This document shows positions 1 to 9,301 of a stretch of 56,124 nucleotides of DNA, one piece after another. The stretch lies in the NCBI RefSeq assembly GCF_007489275.1, contig NZ_VLNR01000047.1:1-56124 (forward strand), written 5' to 3'. Numbering within the stretch: position 1 is the first letter of the stretch; the number at the start of each line of letters is the position of its first letter. The notes under the pieces were generated by a model. It had not been told where the DNA came from, did no database searches, and saw nothing but the letters and a program-made list of their open reading frames with translations. Made by a program: the position numbers and the translations under genes. The stretch comes from Aquimarina algiphila (GTDB taxonomy: Bacteria; Bacteroidota; Bacteroidia; Flavobacteriales; Flavobacteriaceae).

Positions 1-221
1 TTTAAAAATAGAATCTTATCAAAGATCACAGCAATGACCATTATTCAATATATCAATAGGTTTGAATTCAACAGAAATATAAACAACCTAAAAATTAATA
101 TTAACTAAATGCACAACGGGTTATAATAATATTTTCTTAGTGAATAATTGTACTCGTAAATATTATCAAGTAAACAGCTAGATAATATTGTTCAAGAAGG
201 TTTGTTCTAAAAAAATAAAAA

Positions 222-1337
222 CTAATTCAATAAAAAAGATTCTAGTTTTTTATAATCATCTTTACCATAGTAGATGTTTTTTGGCAAAAGAGTAAAATTA
301 CTCAGTATTTCTTTTTGATTATCAATTAAAAACCTGACTCCCTCTTCAATTTCAGATTTAATTCTATAATCCACAGAAAAGCCAATACAATTTTTTTTTA
401 CAATTTCTTCTAAATAAGTATTTGAGCTGCATAATATTGGAACTTTGAACGCCATACATTCATAAAGTTTATTTGGTAAAGCAAGACGATTATTTAAAGA
501 TACCTGATTACTATCATAAACCAGATACATAATATCCAGTGATTTATATATTTTATGGATATCGGTAAAAGCATTGTAAGGGCCAAAATATTTTATATTA
601 TCATATTTTTTAGCATATTCCTCAACTAAGTTCTGATACAATCCTTTGCCATAAATATGAATTTCAATTTTTGGATCTTCCTTATATATCTCGAAGAGTT
701 TAAAATACTCGTTTTTTCTTAGTAGCAATCCCACAATACCAATTACGGTTTTATTGTCTTTTGAGTAAATCTCAGATGTATTTGTTTCTACAAATGGATG
801 CATTAATTTATTTTCTAACACAAAAACATCCTTTTTAAAAAAATCGTTAAAATGATAATTGAGGTATTTCTTAGAACTTACTATCAATTTGTCTAAATAA
901 TTTATATACAACCATTTTTCAAAACGACAAATCATCCGATCTTTTAAGTTAGATTTAAAAACATACTCTCGAAGATCAGAAATATCTGCAATGATCTTAC
1001 AGTCTTTATTTTTTTTCAAAAAAAACCTTGAAAAAACAAAAAGAAACAAAATGTCAAAATTGTTAACTAGAACTATATCATAGCATGTCTTATGAATTCT
1101 CATTAATCCGTTGGTAGCTAATATGTATTTAATTAGACGCTTTAAAGGTTGAGAAGCATTTGGGATTATTCCCAAGTTAATTTTATTAAGTATTGATTTT
1201 TCAATAGAAGAATCAATATTAGGAAGTGTTTTTCTTTGAAAATAAACTAAATCTACCTTATTATTTTTTGCTAAAAAATTAATGTATTTTATAAATCTAG
1301 CATCTGGTTGATGAGATGTAAAAATTAAGATTTTCAC
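222..1337 (-). CDS. glycosyltransferase, GT4-like
   Basis: This 371-residue protein looks like a GT-B fold retaining glycosyltransferase that would add one sugar to the lipid-linked repeat unit on the cytoplasmic face of the inner membrane. The N-terminus (KILIFTSHQPDARF) is the usual first Rossmann strand, and the C-terminal half has the donor-site pattern LPNKLYECMAFKVPIL followed by EEIV, as in GT4 enzymes. There are no membrane segments. The start codon is GTG; no in-frame ATG lies nearby. It is the last gene of the locus in the window and is separated from the upstream genes by a lipoprotein gene and a terminator at 1498-1527, so it may have its own promoter. Donor and acceptor cannot be told from sequence. 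The family call is good; the specificity is unknown. Confidence 0.8.
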   Translation of the reverse strand: MKILIFTSHQPDARFIKYINFLAKNNKVDLVYFQRKTLPNIDSSIEKSILNKINLGIIPNASQPLKRLIKYILATNGLMRIHKTCYDIVLVNNFDILFLFVFSRFFLKKNKDCKIIADISDLREYVFKSNLKDRMICRFEKWLYINYLDKLIVSSKKYLNYHFNDFFKKDVFVLENKLMHPFVETNTSEIYSKDNKTVIGIVGLLLRKNEYFKLFEIYKEDPKIEIHIYGKGLYQNLVEEYAKKYDNIKYFGPYNAFTDIHKIYKSLDIMYLVYDSNQVSLNNRLALPNKLYECMAFKVPILCSSNTYLEEIVKKNCIGFSVDYRIKSEIEEGVRFLIDNQKEILSNFTLLPKNIYYGKDDYKKLESFLLN

Positions 1338-1497
1338 TTCGTTTGGTTTTAAGATCTTGTATGATTTATTTCATCTTGATTATAAGTAGTCTTTTCAAAG
1401 ATTTTGGCAAAATAACTGTCTAATCAAATAAATTAACCTGTTTCTTGCTATAATTTTACATTTGTTTAGTGAAGTTACCCTAAACTATATTTGAAAA

Positions 1498-1527
1498 GAG
1501 GGCCAACTTAAATAAAGTTAGGCCCTC
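1498..1527 (-). terminator. intrinsic terminator after lipoprotein gene
   Basis: GAGGGCC at 1498-1504 pairs with GGCCCTC at 1521-1527, and AACTT at 1505-1509 continues the stem with AAGTT at 1515-1519 across a one-base bulge. Read on the minus strand it is followed by TTTTC. It lies about 60 nt past the stop of the lipoprotein gene and before the last glycosyltransferase. Confidence 0.8.
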
Positions 1528-1587
1528 GGTATATTTATTTACTTTTTAAGCTAATATTATACATTAGTTATAGATCACATCAACAAA

Positions 1588-2454
1588 TTACTCTTTATAA
1601 AAATATTCATAAACAGCTGTTCCATTTTGAGAAGTTCTTTCTAACTTTGACGGTAGGCCAAATGAAGAAAATTCATAATCAAAAACGATTTCTTCTCCAC
1701 TAGAATAAATGATCTTTTCTAAAAAAGGATTTCCTTTTCTGTTCATTACTTTTTCTATGTTAAAATCATGTACTAGTAAATAATTATTAATATCATCTCC
1801 CACATAAAAACCGTTATCTCCTTCACTATAAAAAAATTGCTTCTTATAATTATCATAATAAACGTATTCTAAATAAGATCCATCATTCTTATAACATTTT
1901 ATAGGTTGTGAATTACTGTTATAAATTATAGAATCAGTTATGATGTCGTCTTCTACTCTTTTATAAATAATATGTTCTTCATTAAGATAATATTTTACTA
2001 TACCTTTTAATGTTGGTTCATGATTATCACCAGTAAAATCACCTAATATAGAATCAATAATAACATCTCTATTAAAATAAAAATAGTTATGAGAATTATC
2101 AATACTCCCATCGCCAGTATCAAAAGAATCCTCAAATCTTATTATTTTATTATCTATATCATAATCGAAATAATAAGTTCTACCATCATTTGGTCGACGA
2201 TTAGATTTCAACAAACCATTATCACCATAAGAATAAGAATGTGTACTTATTACACCTAGATTACTACTTTTATAAACTATACTATCCATACGTGGAATAT
2301 TTTGATTATAAAACCTAAACCATTTACGAGGATTGGATATAGGTACATCCCAAGTTATTTTTTCAATCGAGGTGTAATTCGTAACTGGTGCATCATCGCT
2401 AGAACAACCTATAAATATGAAGATTAAGAAAAGTAAACCTATTATTGTTTTCAT
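1588..2454 (-). CDS. putative surface lipoprotein with YD-like repeats
   Basis: A 288-residue protein of unknown function. The N-terminus KTIIGLLFLIFIFIGCSSDD is a lipoprotein signal with cysteine at about residue 17, and the SSDD directly after it resembles the acidic export signals of surface lipoproteins in Flavobacteriaceae. The body has several segments of the form YSYGDNGLLKS, YYFDYDIDNKI and YVYYDNYKK, which recall YD/RHS-type beta repeats, though no domain is certain. I start it at the ATG at 2454; an upstream in-frame TTG at 2487 would put 11 residues before the signal and is unlikely. It sits between hisF and a glycosyltransferase and is closed by a strong terminator. Nothing links it directly to sugar synthesis, so it may be a passenger gene. 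Confidence 0.7.
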   Translation of the reverse strand: MKTIIGLLFLIFIFIGCSSDDAPVTNYTSIEKITWDVPISNPRKWFRFYNQNIPRMDSIVYKSSNLGVISTHSYSYGDNGLLKSNRRPNDGRTYYFDYDIDNKIIRFEDSFDTGDGSIDNSHNYFYFNRDVIIDSILGDFTGDNHEPTLKGIVKYYLNEEHIIYKRVEDDIITDSIIYNSNSQPIKCYKNDGSYLEYVYYDNYKKQFFYSEGDNGFYVGDDINNYLLVHDFNIEKVMNRKGNPFLEKIIYSSGEEIVFDYEFSSFGLPSKLERTSQNGTAVYEYFYKE

Positions 2455-2537
2455 TATTATCTTTTTAAGATCATTTGTTATACACAAGTGTATGTAATAT
2501 TATCACAATATGTTACTCTAAAAAGACTCTATTTAGC

Positions 2538-3302
2538 TTATTTTAACAATTCTTTAATCTCAGAACGGTTGGGATAATTTATCAAAACGGCTTTATACTT
2601 GCCTTTAAAAACAAATATACTCCCTGCAGCTACACCTATAACTTTATATTTTTTAATAATCTCTTTGATATGGGTCAGTTCTCCTGCACCTCCCAAAACA
2701 GTCATAGGAATATTGATGGCAGATCTCACCAAGTCTATCAATTTTAAATCGTATCCTTTCATCATTCCATCATTATCGATAGAATTAATCACGATCTCGC
2801 CTACTCCTAATTTTTCAAATTGTAACGCCAATTCTTTTGGATCTTTACCCGTGGTTTTTGTTCCGTTATGTGTATACACTTGATATTTTCCGAAAAGGCC
2901 TTTCTTCTTAACATCTAAGACTACTATTACACTTTGTACACCAACGGCCTTTGCAATATCAATAACCAGATTCGGATCATCTATTACTGCAGAGCTCAAA
3001 GCCACCTTTTCTGCCCCTAAATGAATAATTTTTTTGGCTTGTTCTACTGTTTTTACTCCTCCTCCATAGCAAAGCGGCATTCTAGATTCATTGGCCAAAT
3101 TCTGAATCATTTGAAAATCAGGTTCTCGACCTTCTTTTGTAGCGTCAATATCGAGAACAATTAATTCATCTACTTCTTTTTCATTAAATATCTTTACAGC
3201 ATTTATGGGGTCTCCCACATATTTTGAATCTTTAAACTGAACTGTCTTTACCAACCCTTTATTTCTGACTAATAAACAGGGGATTATTCGAGATCTTAAC
3301 AT
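2538..3302 (-). CDS. hisF2: HisF-like cyclase subunit for sugar amidination
   Basis: A 254-residue TIM-barrel protein of the HisF type (LRSRIIPCLLVRNKGLVKTV, VLDIDATKEGREPD, LCYGGGVKT, VLGGAGE). The order with HisH and a WbuX/WbpG-type amidotransferase, with 3 nt to hisH, marks it as the paralogue used for surface sugars rather than histidine synthesis. In Pseudomonas aeruginosa the WbpG-HisH2-HisF2 set turns an N-acetyl into an acetamidino group on a nucleotide sugar; HisH makes ammonia that is channelled through HisF. No other his gene is near. The exact sugar here is inferred only. True histidine HisF remains an alternative but the context argues strongly against it. Confidence 0.88.
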   Translation of the reverse strand: MLRSRIIPCLLVRNKGLVKTVQFKDSKYVGDPINAVKIFNEKEVDELIVLDIDATKEGREPDFQMIQNLANESRMPLCYGGGVKTVEQAKKIIHLGAEKVALSSAVIDDPNLVIDIAKAVGVQSVIVVLDVKKKGLFGKYQVYTHNGTKTTGKDPKELALQFEKLGVGEIVINSIDNDGMMKGYDLKLIDLVRSAINIPMTVLGGAGELTHIKEIIKKYKVIGVAAGSIFVFKGKYKAVLINYPNRSEIKELLK

Positions 3303-3305
3303 AGT

Positions 3306-3920
3306 TTATAAGTTAGCAAAGTTTTTAAATAGCTGGATTCCGTTACTATGGCTTTTCTCCGGATGAAATTGCATCCCAAAAACATTATCATGATTAACAG
3401 CTGATGAGAATTCATCTCCATATTGAGTACTGGCAAGTCTATCTTCTATTGAATTGCAAGAAAAATAATACGTATGTAAAAAATAGAACCCATAATCAAA
3501 ATCTATACCTTCAAAAATTTTATTTTCTTCAGTAGGCTCTATACTATTCCACCCCAAATGCGGCAGATATGGTTTTTGAGTAAATTTACTACTATCAAAT
3601 TTTTTCACTTCTCCATCAATATACCCTAACCCAGCTAATTGTCCTTCTTCGCTTTTTTTTGCCAAAATCTGCATCCCAACACAAATTCCCATCACAGGAA
3701 TCTTTTCTTCTAAGACCAAACGATCCAATTCTTTTTTAAAACCAGATTTAATTAACTGATCCATGGTTTCATCAAAAGCGCCAACTCCAGGTAAAATTAA
3801 TTTAGTAGCATCTAGAAGCTCCTCTGGAGTATTAGCCACAAGACATTCTATATTTAATTGCTTATAGATATTTAATATAGCCTGGATATTACCTGACCCA
3901 TAATTAACTATTTTAATCAT
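3306..3920 (-). CDS. hisH2: HisH-like glutamine amidotransferase subunit
   Basis: A 204-residue class I glutamine amidotransferase. The nucleophile lies in GICVGMQILAKKSEEG, the N-terminus is the typical IKIVNYGSGNIQAI, and the distal triad is in MQFHPEKSHSNG (His then Glu). It should hydrolyse glutamine and pass ammonia to the HisF-like partner just downstream. Its start ATG overlaps the stop of the WbuX-type gene by 4 nt (ATGA), indicating translational coupling. As with its partner, the lack of other his genes and the amidotransferase neighbour point to amidination of a nucleotide sugar, not histidine synthesis. Confidence 0.9.
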   Translation of the reverse strand: MIKIVNYGSGNIQAILNIYKQLNIECLVANTPEELLDATKLILPGVGAFDETMDQLIKSGFKKELDRLVLEEKIPVMGICVGMQILAKKSEEGQLAGLGYIDGEVKKFDSSKFTQKPYLPHLGWNSIEPTEENKIFEGIDFDYGFYFLHTYYFSCNSIEDRLASTQYGDEFSSAVNHDNVFGMQFHPEKSHSNGIQLFKNFANL

Positions 3921-5056
3921 CTTTTACCTCCTCTTTCTAATCCAATTAGACGCATCACTTTTGCTCCAATATTATAAATACTTTCTTGTGATTTATAATC
4001 TTTATATGTTTTATTAGGAGCATCCATATAACCTTGTAGTTCTTCTATAGATATTCCTAATTTGTTTGCTATAAATTCAAAATCTTGTTTAATTGTTTCT
4101 GGATCATAAGCTGGATTCTTTAACTCTTCCAAAGCATCTTCTCTTGTCATTTGCCCAGTAAGTATTAAACTAGAAAACTGAACTTTACGTGTATCATACC
4201 CAAATTTTTTGGGTAACCAGTATGCTTCATAAAATCTAGTAAAACGAGATTCGAAATGTTTCTGTGGATATTTCTGATATCCAAATTTATCGACTAACTC
4301 TTGCATAGCATCATCCTTATGATAAGGAATGTAGTCTAAGGGCCTTATTAACTTTATTCCTTTTAAATATGGAAGATATACCTTATGCCATAAAATATTA
4401 GTTACTGGATAATCTTTTAATTTACCAGTACCATGCTTTTTAAAGATATCTTTTAATTGAATGGAATCTGATTGATAATACATCCACTCTAATGGGTTTC
4501 TAACACATTCTGTCGAATAATTTCCTCCTGTTAAAATATGTTTGATCTTATGCTTCGAAGCAAACTTATACATTGTTGCAAAAAAAGCATGATCCTGAGG
4601 AGTATCTATATGTGGAACACCTGATTTAAAATAAGCTAACTGTAAATCCTTTATTTCTTCCCAATTGATTACTTCGGTATATAAATCCAACCCTAATCCA
4701 TCAACCAAGCGTTCTATGTTATTGACTGCAATTTGAGAATTCCAACCGGCATCAACGTGAAAAACCAAAGGGCGAAGGCCATATTTTTCTTTCATCATAT
4801 ACAAAAGATAAGAACTATCAATACCACCGCTCATACCCATCAAACAATCAAAATCTTTTCCTTCTCCCTCTTTTTTAATTTTAGAGACGATTTCTTTTAG
4901 TGCATTATGACCTCTTTCATCGGTATGCCAATTGGGTAAAATGTCTTTATAATAGGTGTTGCAATGGTCACAAACTCCCTTTTCGTCAAAAAGAATTTTT
5001 GAATCTGTAGTATCCATCACACAGTTTGTGCAGATTTGATATTCTATTTCTGTCAT
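3917..5056 (-). CDS. N-acetyl sugar amidotransferase (WbuX/WbpG/PseA type)
   Basis: A 379-residue PP-loop ATPase. The pyrophosphate loop GMSGGIDSSYLLY lies near residue 75, and paired cysteines CTNC and CDHC in the first 35 residues form a likely zinc site, both typical of the WbuX/WbpG/PseA family. It would activate an N-acetyl group with ATP so that ammonia from HisH/HisF can form an acetamidino group. I chose the ATG at 5056, which begins MTEIEYQICTNC; the longer reading from 5101 adds 15 residues not expected in the family. It is the first gene of the WbuX-HisH-HisF trio. Its natural substrate is not visible: enzymes for a 2,3-diamino sugar or for pseudaminic acid are absent from the window. 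Confidence 0.88.
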   Translation of the reverse strand: MTEIEYQICTNCVMDTTDSKILFDEKGVCDHCNTYYKDILPNWHTDERGHNALKEIVSKIKKEGEGKDFDCLMGMSGGIDSSYLLYMMKEKYGLRPLVFHVDAGWNSQIAVNNIERLVDGLGLDLYTEVINWEEIKDLQLAYFKSGVPHIDTPQDHAFFATMYKFASKHKIKHILTGGNYSTECVRNPLEWMYYQSDSIQLKDIFKKHGTGKLKDYPVTNILWHKVYLPYLKGIKLIRPLDYIPYHKDDAMQELVDKFGYQKYPQKHFESRFTRFYEAYWLPKKFGYDTRKVQFSSLILTGQMTREDALEELKNPAYDPETIKQDFEFIANKLGISIEELQGYMDAPNKTYKDYKSQESIYNIGAKVMRLIGLERGGKR

Positions 5057-5147
5057 TACCCTTATTTTATTTTTTTCAATATCTTTTGTTACATTAGGCA
5101 AAAATCAACAAATTAATATATTCTAACAAAGATATTTTATATATTAT

Positions 5148-6368
5148 TTATTCAATTAATTCTGAATTCAATTGATTGTTATTCAAAACATTAATCCACT
5201 GGAAAACCATATAAAAAAACATCATTCCTGTCACACTTATAAATAATGCTCCGGAAAAAAAACTAGTGATCAAAATATTCATTAATAAACATACTGATAA
5301 TCTATTTGATCTATTATAAAAGTACTTTTTAAAAAGTAACCAAAAAACAAATACGCCTATTAGACCAAAAAACATAAATACATCAAAAAATTCAAATTCA
5401 ATTTTATGTTTTTCGTACTCTCCTATACCAAAAAGATAATTAAGTGTATTCCATTCATGAATCATATAATCTATAAAATCAGTCAGCATTGTGCTTCTTT
5501 TAGAAGTTAACGTTCCTAATAAACCATAGCGATTATATACATTCTCCCAAAAAGGGAACATTTTAAAAATAAGTCTCCCTATATTATTTTTAAAAAAAAT
5601 AAGTCCTATTATTGCCGAAATCACGCTAAAAAATAAGATCTTTTTTTTCTTCATCACAAATATTACATGAGTGATTGATAATAAAAACAAAAATAGCAAT
5701 ATCGATTTTTTTCCTATTAATAACGATATTGAACTTATTATAATTAGTTTTATTAAATACCTCTTCTTTTTATTTAATACGTATTCATAATATAAAATTG
5801 AAATACAAAAAATATAGTAATATGCTGCTTCTCCATTTTTGGAAAATATACCATCATATCCAAAGCGAAGAGAATAAGGATATGATCTAAAAAATTCGAT
5901 CTCGAAAAGGTATCCGATCAGTATTAAAACAGAATTAACATATATTACATTTTTAAATATTTTTACAAAATCTTGAAAATCTTGAAAATTAATTTTTGCA
6001 GATTTTATAAAGACAATAAATAAATAGATAAATATATATCTGTTAAAGTAGTAAATATTTGTTATAACGACAGTGTAATCAAAATAGCTTTTGCTTATTA
6101 TATTACTAATTAAAAAAGCAAAAAACAGAATCAATCCTAACAATAACGCATAATGTTTTTCTTTTTTTTTAATAATATAATAAAGCATTATACATTCAAA
6201 AATTAATTTAATAATTCCAGCAAACCTATTTAAAGATGCATCAAAATAAATGAAAATCTTGGTAATAAGATCTGATATAAAAAACATTAGCACAAAAAGC
6301 ATTAATACTTTTTGTGCTAATGTTTTATTTCTATTAATTATTTTTGAAAAACTAAGATCACCTATCAT
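5148..6368 (-). CDS. O-antigen polymerase-like membrane protein
   Basis: A 406-residue integral membrane protein with about ten hydrophobic segments and very few soluble loops. The longest loop, near residues 265-320, contains GLLGTLTSKRS and NYLFGIGEYEKHK, resembling the periplasmic loop and GxG segment of Wzy polymerases. It would join repeat units at the periplasmic face. It lies between the WbuX-type amidotransferase and an FkbM-type methyltransferase. Wzy proteins diverge fast, so the family call rests on topology, the loop pattern and context. Two other polymerase- or ligase-like proteins are present (14595-15809 and 15809-17197), so which one polymerises this repeat unit is open. Confidence 0.65.
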   Translation of the reverse strand: MIGDLSFSKIINRNKTLAQKVLMLFVLMFFISDLITKIFIYFDASLNRFAGIIKLIFECIMLYYIIKKKEKHYALLLGLILFFAFLISNIISKSYFDYTVVITNIYYFNRYIFIYLFIVFIKSAKINFQDFQDFVKIFKNVIYVNSVLILIGYLFEIEFFRSYPYSLRFGYDGIFSKNGEAAYYYIFCISILYYEYVLNKKKRYLIKLIIISSISLLIGKKSILLFLFLLSITHVIFVMKKKKILFFSVISAIIGLIFFKNNIGRLIFKMFPFWENVYNRYGLLGTLTSKRSTMLTDFIDYMIHEWNTLNYLFGIGEYEKHKIEFEFFDVFMFFGLIGVFVFWLLFKKYFYNRSNRLSVCLLMNILITSFFSGALFISVTGMMFFYMVFQWINVLNNNQLNSELIE

Positions 6369-6448
6369 AATTCTTTATCAAAAATTATTTTTTGAATCTA
6401 TAGTAATATCAATTATTACTCAGTTTATGGATCAATATTTGTATCCAT

Positions 6449-7303
6449 TTAATTTTTCTTGTCAGTAGCATTTAATACATAAGTAAAATCGGCTAAACCA
6501 TCATAATAAATCAATTCATAACCATTTGATCGTAACATATTATCTATTCTTTCAAAATCAAATTTTGCTCGTTTAGAGGGTACGTTTAAGCCATCAAACT
6601 CTACACAAACTTGTTTTGGAAAAATTTTGTCATCAAGCATCTTTTTAATTACCTCGATTTCGGCTCCTTCTATGTCAAGTTTTAATAGTTCTATTTGATT
6701 GATTTTATATTTATTTATAATATCACTTAAAGTTAAAGCATTAACCTTAATGTGTTCATACTCATCACCTTGTTTATAATCGTTTTGAAAATTAACCAAT
6801 GAATGCGATACATTAGCTTTATTTACTGGTAAATAAAAATTTAATGTAGTATTCTCTGTCCATAAAGCAAACTTTTCTAAAACCAATTGATCCTTGTTAA
6901 CCCCAGTAAGATCATACATTTCTAGTAGGTGGTCATTTTCCTTATTTACTTGATCAACACCACTGTTACCATTTTCAATTTGTTCAATAATTTTATCATA
7001 ATGATCAATTGCTCTTGGCGTAGGATCTAACATGATAATAGTTGCATTATATTTTTTAGCAAATTCAATATCAAATGAAATATCTTCACCAACACCACAA
7101 CTTATTATTGTTGAATTCTTAAGGGTTGGTCTATCAATAAATACCTTTTCTCCATAGTCGGTACCTAATTTTATTGTTGTATGCTTATTATTTAGCACAA
7201 TTTTTGGTCGGTAGTACTTATATTTTATTTTACCAACTATTGCCCTAAACACACCGTTTATTCCTTTGTTTTTAATTCTTAATACAATGTTTTTCAAGTT
7301 CAT
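6449..7303 (-). CDS. FkbM-family methyltransferase
   Basis: A 284-residue SAM-dependent methyltransferase. The SAM-binding region runs from TIISCGVGEDISFDIEF to TIIMLDPTPRAIDHY, and the family motif LLKLDIEGAEIEVIKKML lies near residue 215; this LDIEGAE block is characteristic of FkbM proteins. In polysaccharide loci such enzymes usually O-methylate a sugar. It has no signal peptide and should act in the cytoplasm on the lipid-linked unit or the polymer end. It is in the same direction as its neighbours, with gaps of 37 and 80 nt. The acceptor hydroxyl is unknown. Confidence 0.85.
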   Translation of the reverse strand: MNLKNIVLRIKNKGINGVFRAIVGKIKYKYYRPKIVLNNKHTTIKLGTDYGEKVFIDRPTLKNSTIISCGVGEDISFDIEFAKKYNATIIMLDPTPRAIDHYDKIIEQIENGNSGVDQVNKENDHLLEMYDLTGVNKDQLVLEKFALWTENTTLNFYLPVNKANVSHSLVNFQNDYKQGDEYEHIKVNALTLSDIINKYKINQIELLKLDIEGAEIEVIKKMLDDKIFPKQVCVEFDGLNVPSKRAKFDFERIDNMLRSNGYELIYYDGLADFTYVLNATDKKN

Positions 7304-7340
7304 AATTAGTTAGTTATTCATTGATATAGTTAAAATAAAA

Positions 7341-8321
7341 TTAAGCTCTAATTAAATTTATAATTTGGTAATACAGTATTATATAAAATAAAATAATGGT
7401 AGTAATAATGTTCTTTTTTAAAAAAACAAATTTTAAAAAATTAAATGATTTGTGATTTTTAAACATTAGATTGAAATTTTCTTCGAGATTTGGGTCATTT
7501 TTCAACATATTAATCCTCATTTTAAAGATATATTTAGGATAATATTCATACATCATAATCTTTTCAACGTCCTCATTATTTTTACTCGAAACTTTTTTAT
7601 CTAAATATTTTCTATACAATTCAAAAAACTCTTTCATGTATATATCACTGAAATTTGTTTTTTGATCAAAATCTGAATTATCCTTTTTGCATGCTATAAT
7701 TTTTTCATTTATGATTGAAAAATTATTTCCTTTAAGCAATACATTAAAAACTACATGAAGATGCGCAAAATTTCCTGTAAAACTTCCACTGGATTCAATA
7801 TATTCTGATTTGATAACATAAGAAGATAAAAGTCTAAACTGTAAAATTGTCTTCTTCAAAAAAACCTCTAAACTATAATCTTTGGCTGTTGATCTAAACT
7901 TTTTTGTGTTTTCTGGCGGAAGCTTATCAAAACCAAAAGCTTTACAAAAAAGCAAATCTGTTTTTTTATCTTCAATGGAATCTAAAATTAAATCCAAACC
8001 GTGTTCTATAATAAAATCGTCATCACCTATTAGCATTGTATATTTCCCAATAGTTCTTTTGAAACACAACTCAAAATTTCTCTCCCACCCTAAATTTTCC
8101 GAATTTTTATAATACCGAATTGGTAACCCTTGGTTTATATATTTTTCTACAACCTCAGAGGTTTGATCAGTACTTGCATTATCACAAATTAAAATATCAA
8201 TTTTTTCAGTATACTGATTTTTCAATCTTTTTAGATTTTCATCAAGAAAAGTACATCTATTAAATGTTGGAATTGCAATTGTTAAGATTTTATCTTGCAA
8301 AGGTGCTTTTATATCATCCAT
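7341..8321 (-). CDS. glycosyltransferase family 2
   Basis: A 326-residue GT-A glycosyltransferase. The N-terminal signature ILTIAIPTFNRCTFLDENL is followed by ILICDNASTDQTSEVV and the metal/donor site YTMLIGDDDFI near residue 100. The C-terminus ends in a hydrophobic stretch (IITTIILFYIILYYQIINLI) that could anchor it to the inner membrane. It would transfer a sugar from a nucleotide donor onto the lipid-linked repeat unit. It is closely spaced with the SDR gene upstream (17 nt), suggesting it might use the CDP-sugar made by that branch, but this is only inference from order. Confidence 0.88.
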   Translation of the reverse strand: MDDIKAPLQDKILTIAIPTFNRCTFLDENLKRLKNQYTEKIDILICDNASTDQTSEVVEKYINQGLPIRYYKNSENLGWERNFELCFKRTIGKYTMLIGDDDFIIEHGLDLILDSIEDKKTDLLFCKAFGFDKLPPENTKKFRSTAKDYSLEVFLKKTILQFRLLSSYVIKSEYIESSGSFTGNFAHLHVVFNVLLKGNNFSIINEKIIACKKDNSDFDQKTNFSDIYMKEFFELYRKYLDKKVSSKNNEDVEKIMMYEYYPKYIFKMRINMLKNDPNLEENFNLMFKNHKSFNFLKFVFLKKNIITTIILFYIILYYQIINLIRA

Positions 8322-8338
8322 ATTTACTAATATAAAAT

Positions 8339-9181
8339 TTAAATGATTTGTTTTAAATACTCGGTAATCCCGTTAATTGGTTCTCTAAAAGAGGCAGTGT
8401 TCAAATCATCATTTTTTAAGTAATCATTCTGAAATTTATCCTTGTAATCTATATTCTTTAAGCCAATTTTTAACAATTGGTTCATTTCAAAAAAACTAAA
8501 TATTTGAGTAGCTAAATCCTTTAACCTCATCCCATTTCCATAAGTCATTTCAAAAACCCCATTAGTATCTTTAATTAAAAGATCATAAATCGAAGCAGTT
8601 ACATCATCATAGTGATGATATTCTCGAATTTGCTCTCCAGATGTCATCTGAAATTCTGTTTTATTCTTAATTGCAGAAAAAATTTGTCCTAAAAACATAA
8701 ACTCATTAGGGTAATCTTTACCATACAAAGTATGCAGTCTAAAATGAGTTATCCTATGTTTATCCTGAACTAGCTCTTCAATTCTACTTGATAGCTTTAT
8801 TTTACTATTAACATAATTATTATTAGAAGAACCCATCTTCTCAAATATAGTTCCGAAAGTTACAATTCTAGCATTGTATTTTTTAAGAGCTTCAATAATG
8901 TTTAATGGCAAATCATAATTTATTTTTAGTATTTGTTCATTTGAAATATTTGGATTTAAAATTGCCGCTGGAATGAATATTATAGAATTTTCAGAAATTT
9001 CTTTTTCAAAAAAATCATGTATTAATTCTTGCGCATCAACCCCAACCCAATATTTATACGTTTCCCTATATATATCAATTATATTATGATTTACATATTT
9101 TTCTTTTATAGATTGCGATAATTTTGATGAGGCTCCAACAATAAATATATTTCTCTTCAATTTCGAATTATCAATTTTCAT
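8339..9181 (-). CDS. SDR-family NAD(P)-dependent sugar reductase/epimerase
   Basis: A 280-residue extended short-chain dehydrogenase. The active-site tyrosine and lysine are in YVNSK near residue 142. The nucleotide-binding loop reads IFIVGASSKLSQSI instead of the usual GxxGxxG, so it is degenerate. It follows rfbF and rfbG, so it most likely reduces or epimerises CDP-4-keto-6-deoxy-D-glucose to a CDP-6-deoxyhexose. The C-3 dehydrase needed for 3,6-dideoxy sugars (RfbH/AscC) is absent, so abequose, paratose or tyvelose are not expected from these genes alone. The 120-nt gap to rfbG is wider than most in this stretch. The exact product is unknown. Confidence 0.72.
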   Translation of the reverse strand: MKIDNSKLKRNIFIVGASSKLSQSIKEKYVNHNIIDIYRETYKYWVGVDAQELIHDFFEKEISENSIIFIPAAILNPNISNEQILKINYDLPLNIIEALKKYNARIVTFGTIFEKMGSSNNNYVNSKIKLSSRIEELVQDKHRITHFRLHTLYGKDYPNEFMFLGQIFSAIKNKTEFQMTSGEQIREYHHYDDVTASIYDLLIKDTNGVFEMTYGNGMRLKDLATQIFSFFEMNQLLKIGLKNIDYKDKFQNDYLKNDDLNTASFREPINGITEYLKQII

Positions 9182-9301
9182 TAACCAACTTTATAGCTTA
9201 ATATTTTTTTCACAAAGCCCTTTCTCTAAACTTATACAACCAGAACTTATTTTAAATTTGTTCTATATTTTTCTTGAGATATAGTTTTATTGCTGACGTT
9301 T

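Noticed and set aside
159..189. AATATTATC/GATAATATT inverted repeat near the left edge as a terminator
   Set aside because: The stem is only A/T-rich with a 13-nt loop and no T run; chance occurrence is likely in such AT-rich DNA.
2538..3920. HisH and HisF as part of histidine biosynthesis
   Set aside because: No other his gene is near, and the pair is coupled to a WbuX/WbpG-type amidotransferase inside a polysaccharide locus.
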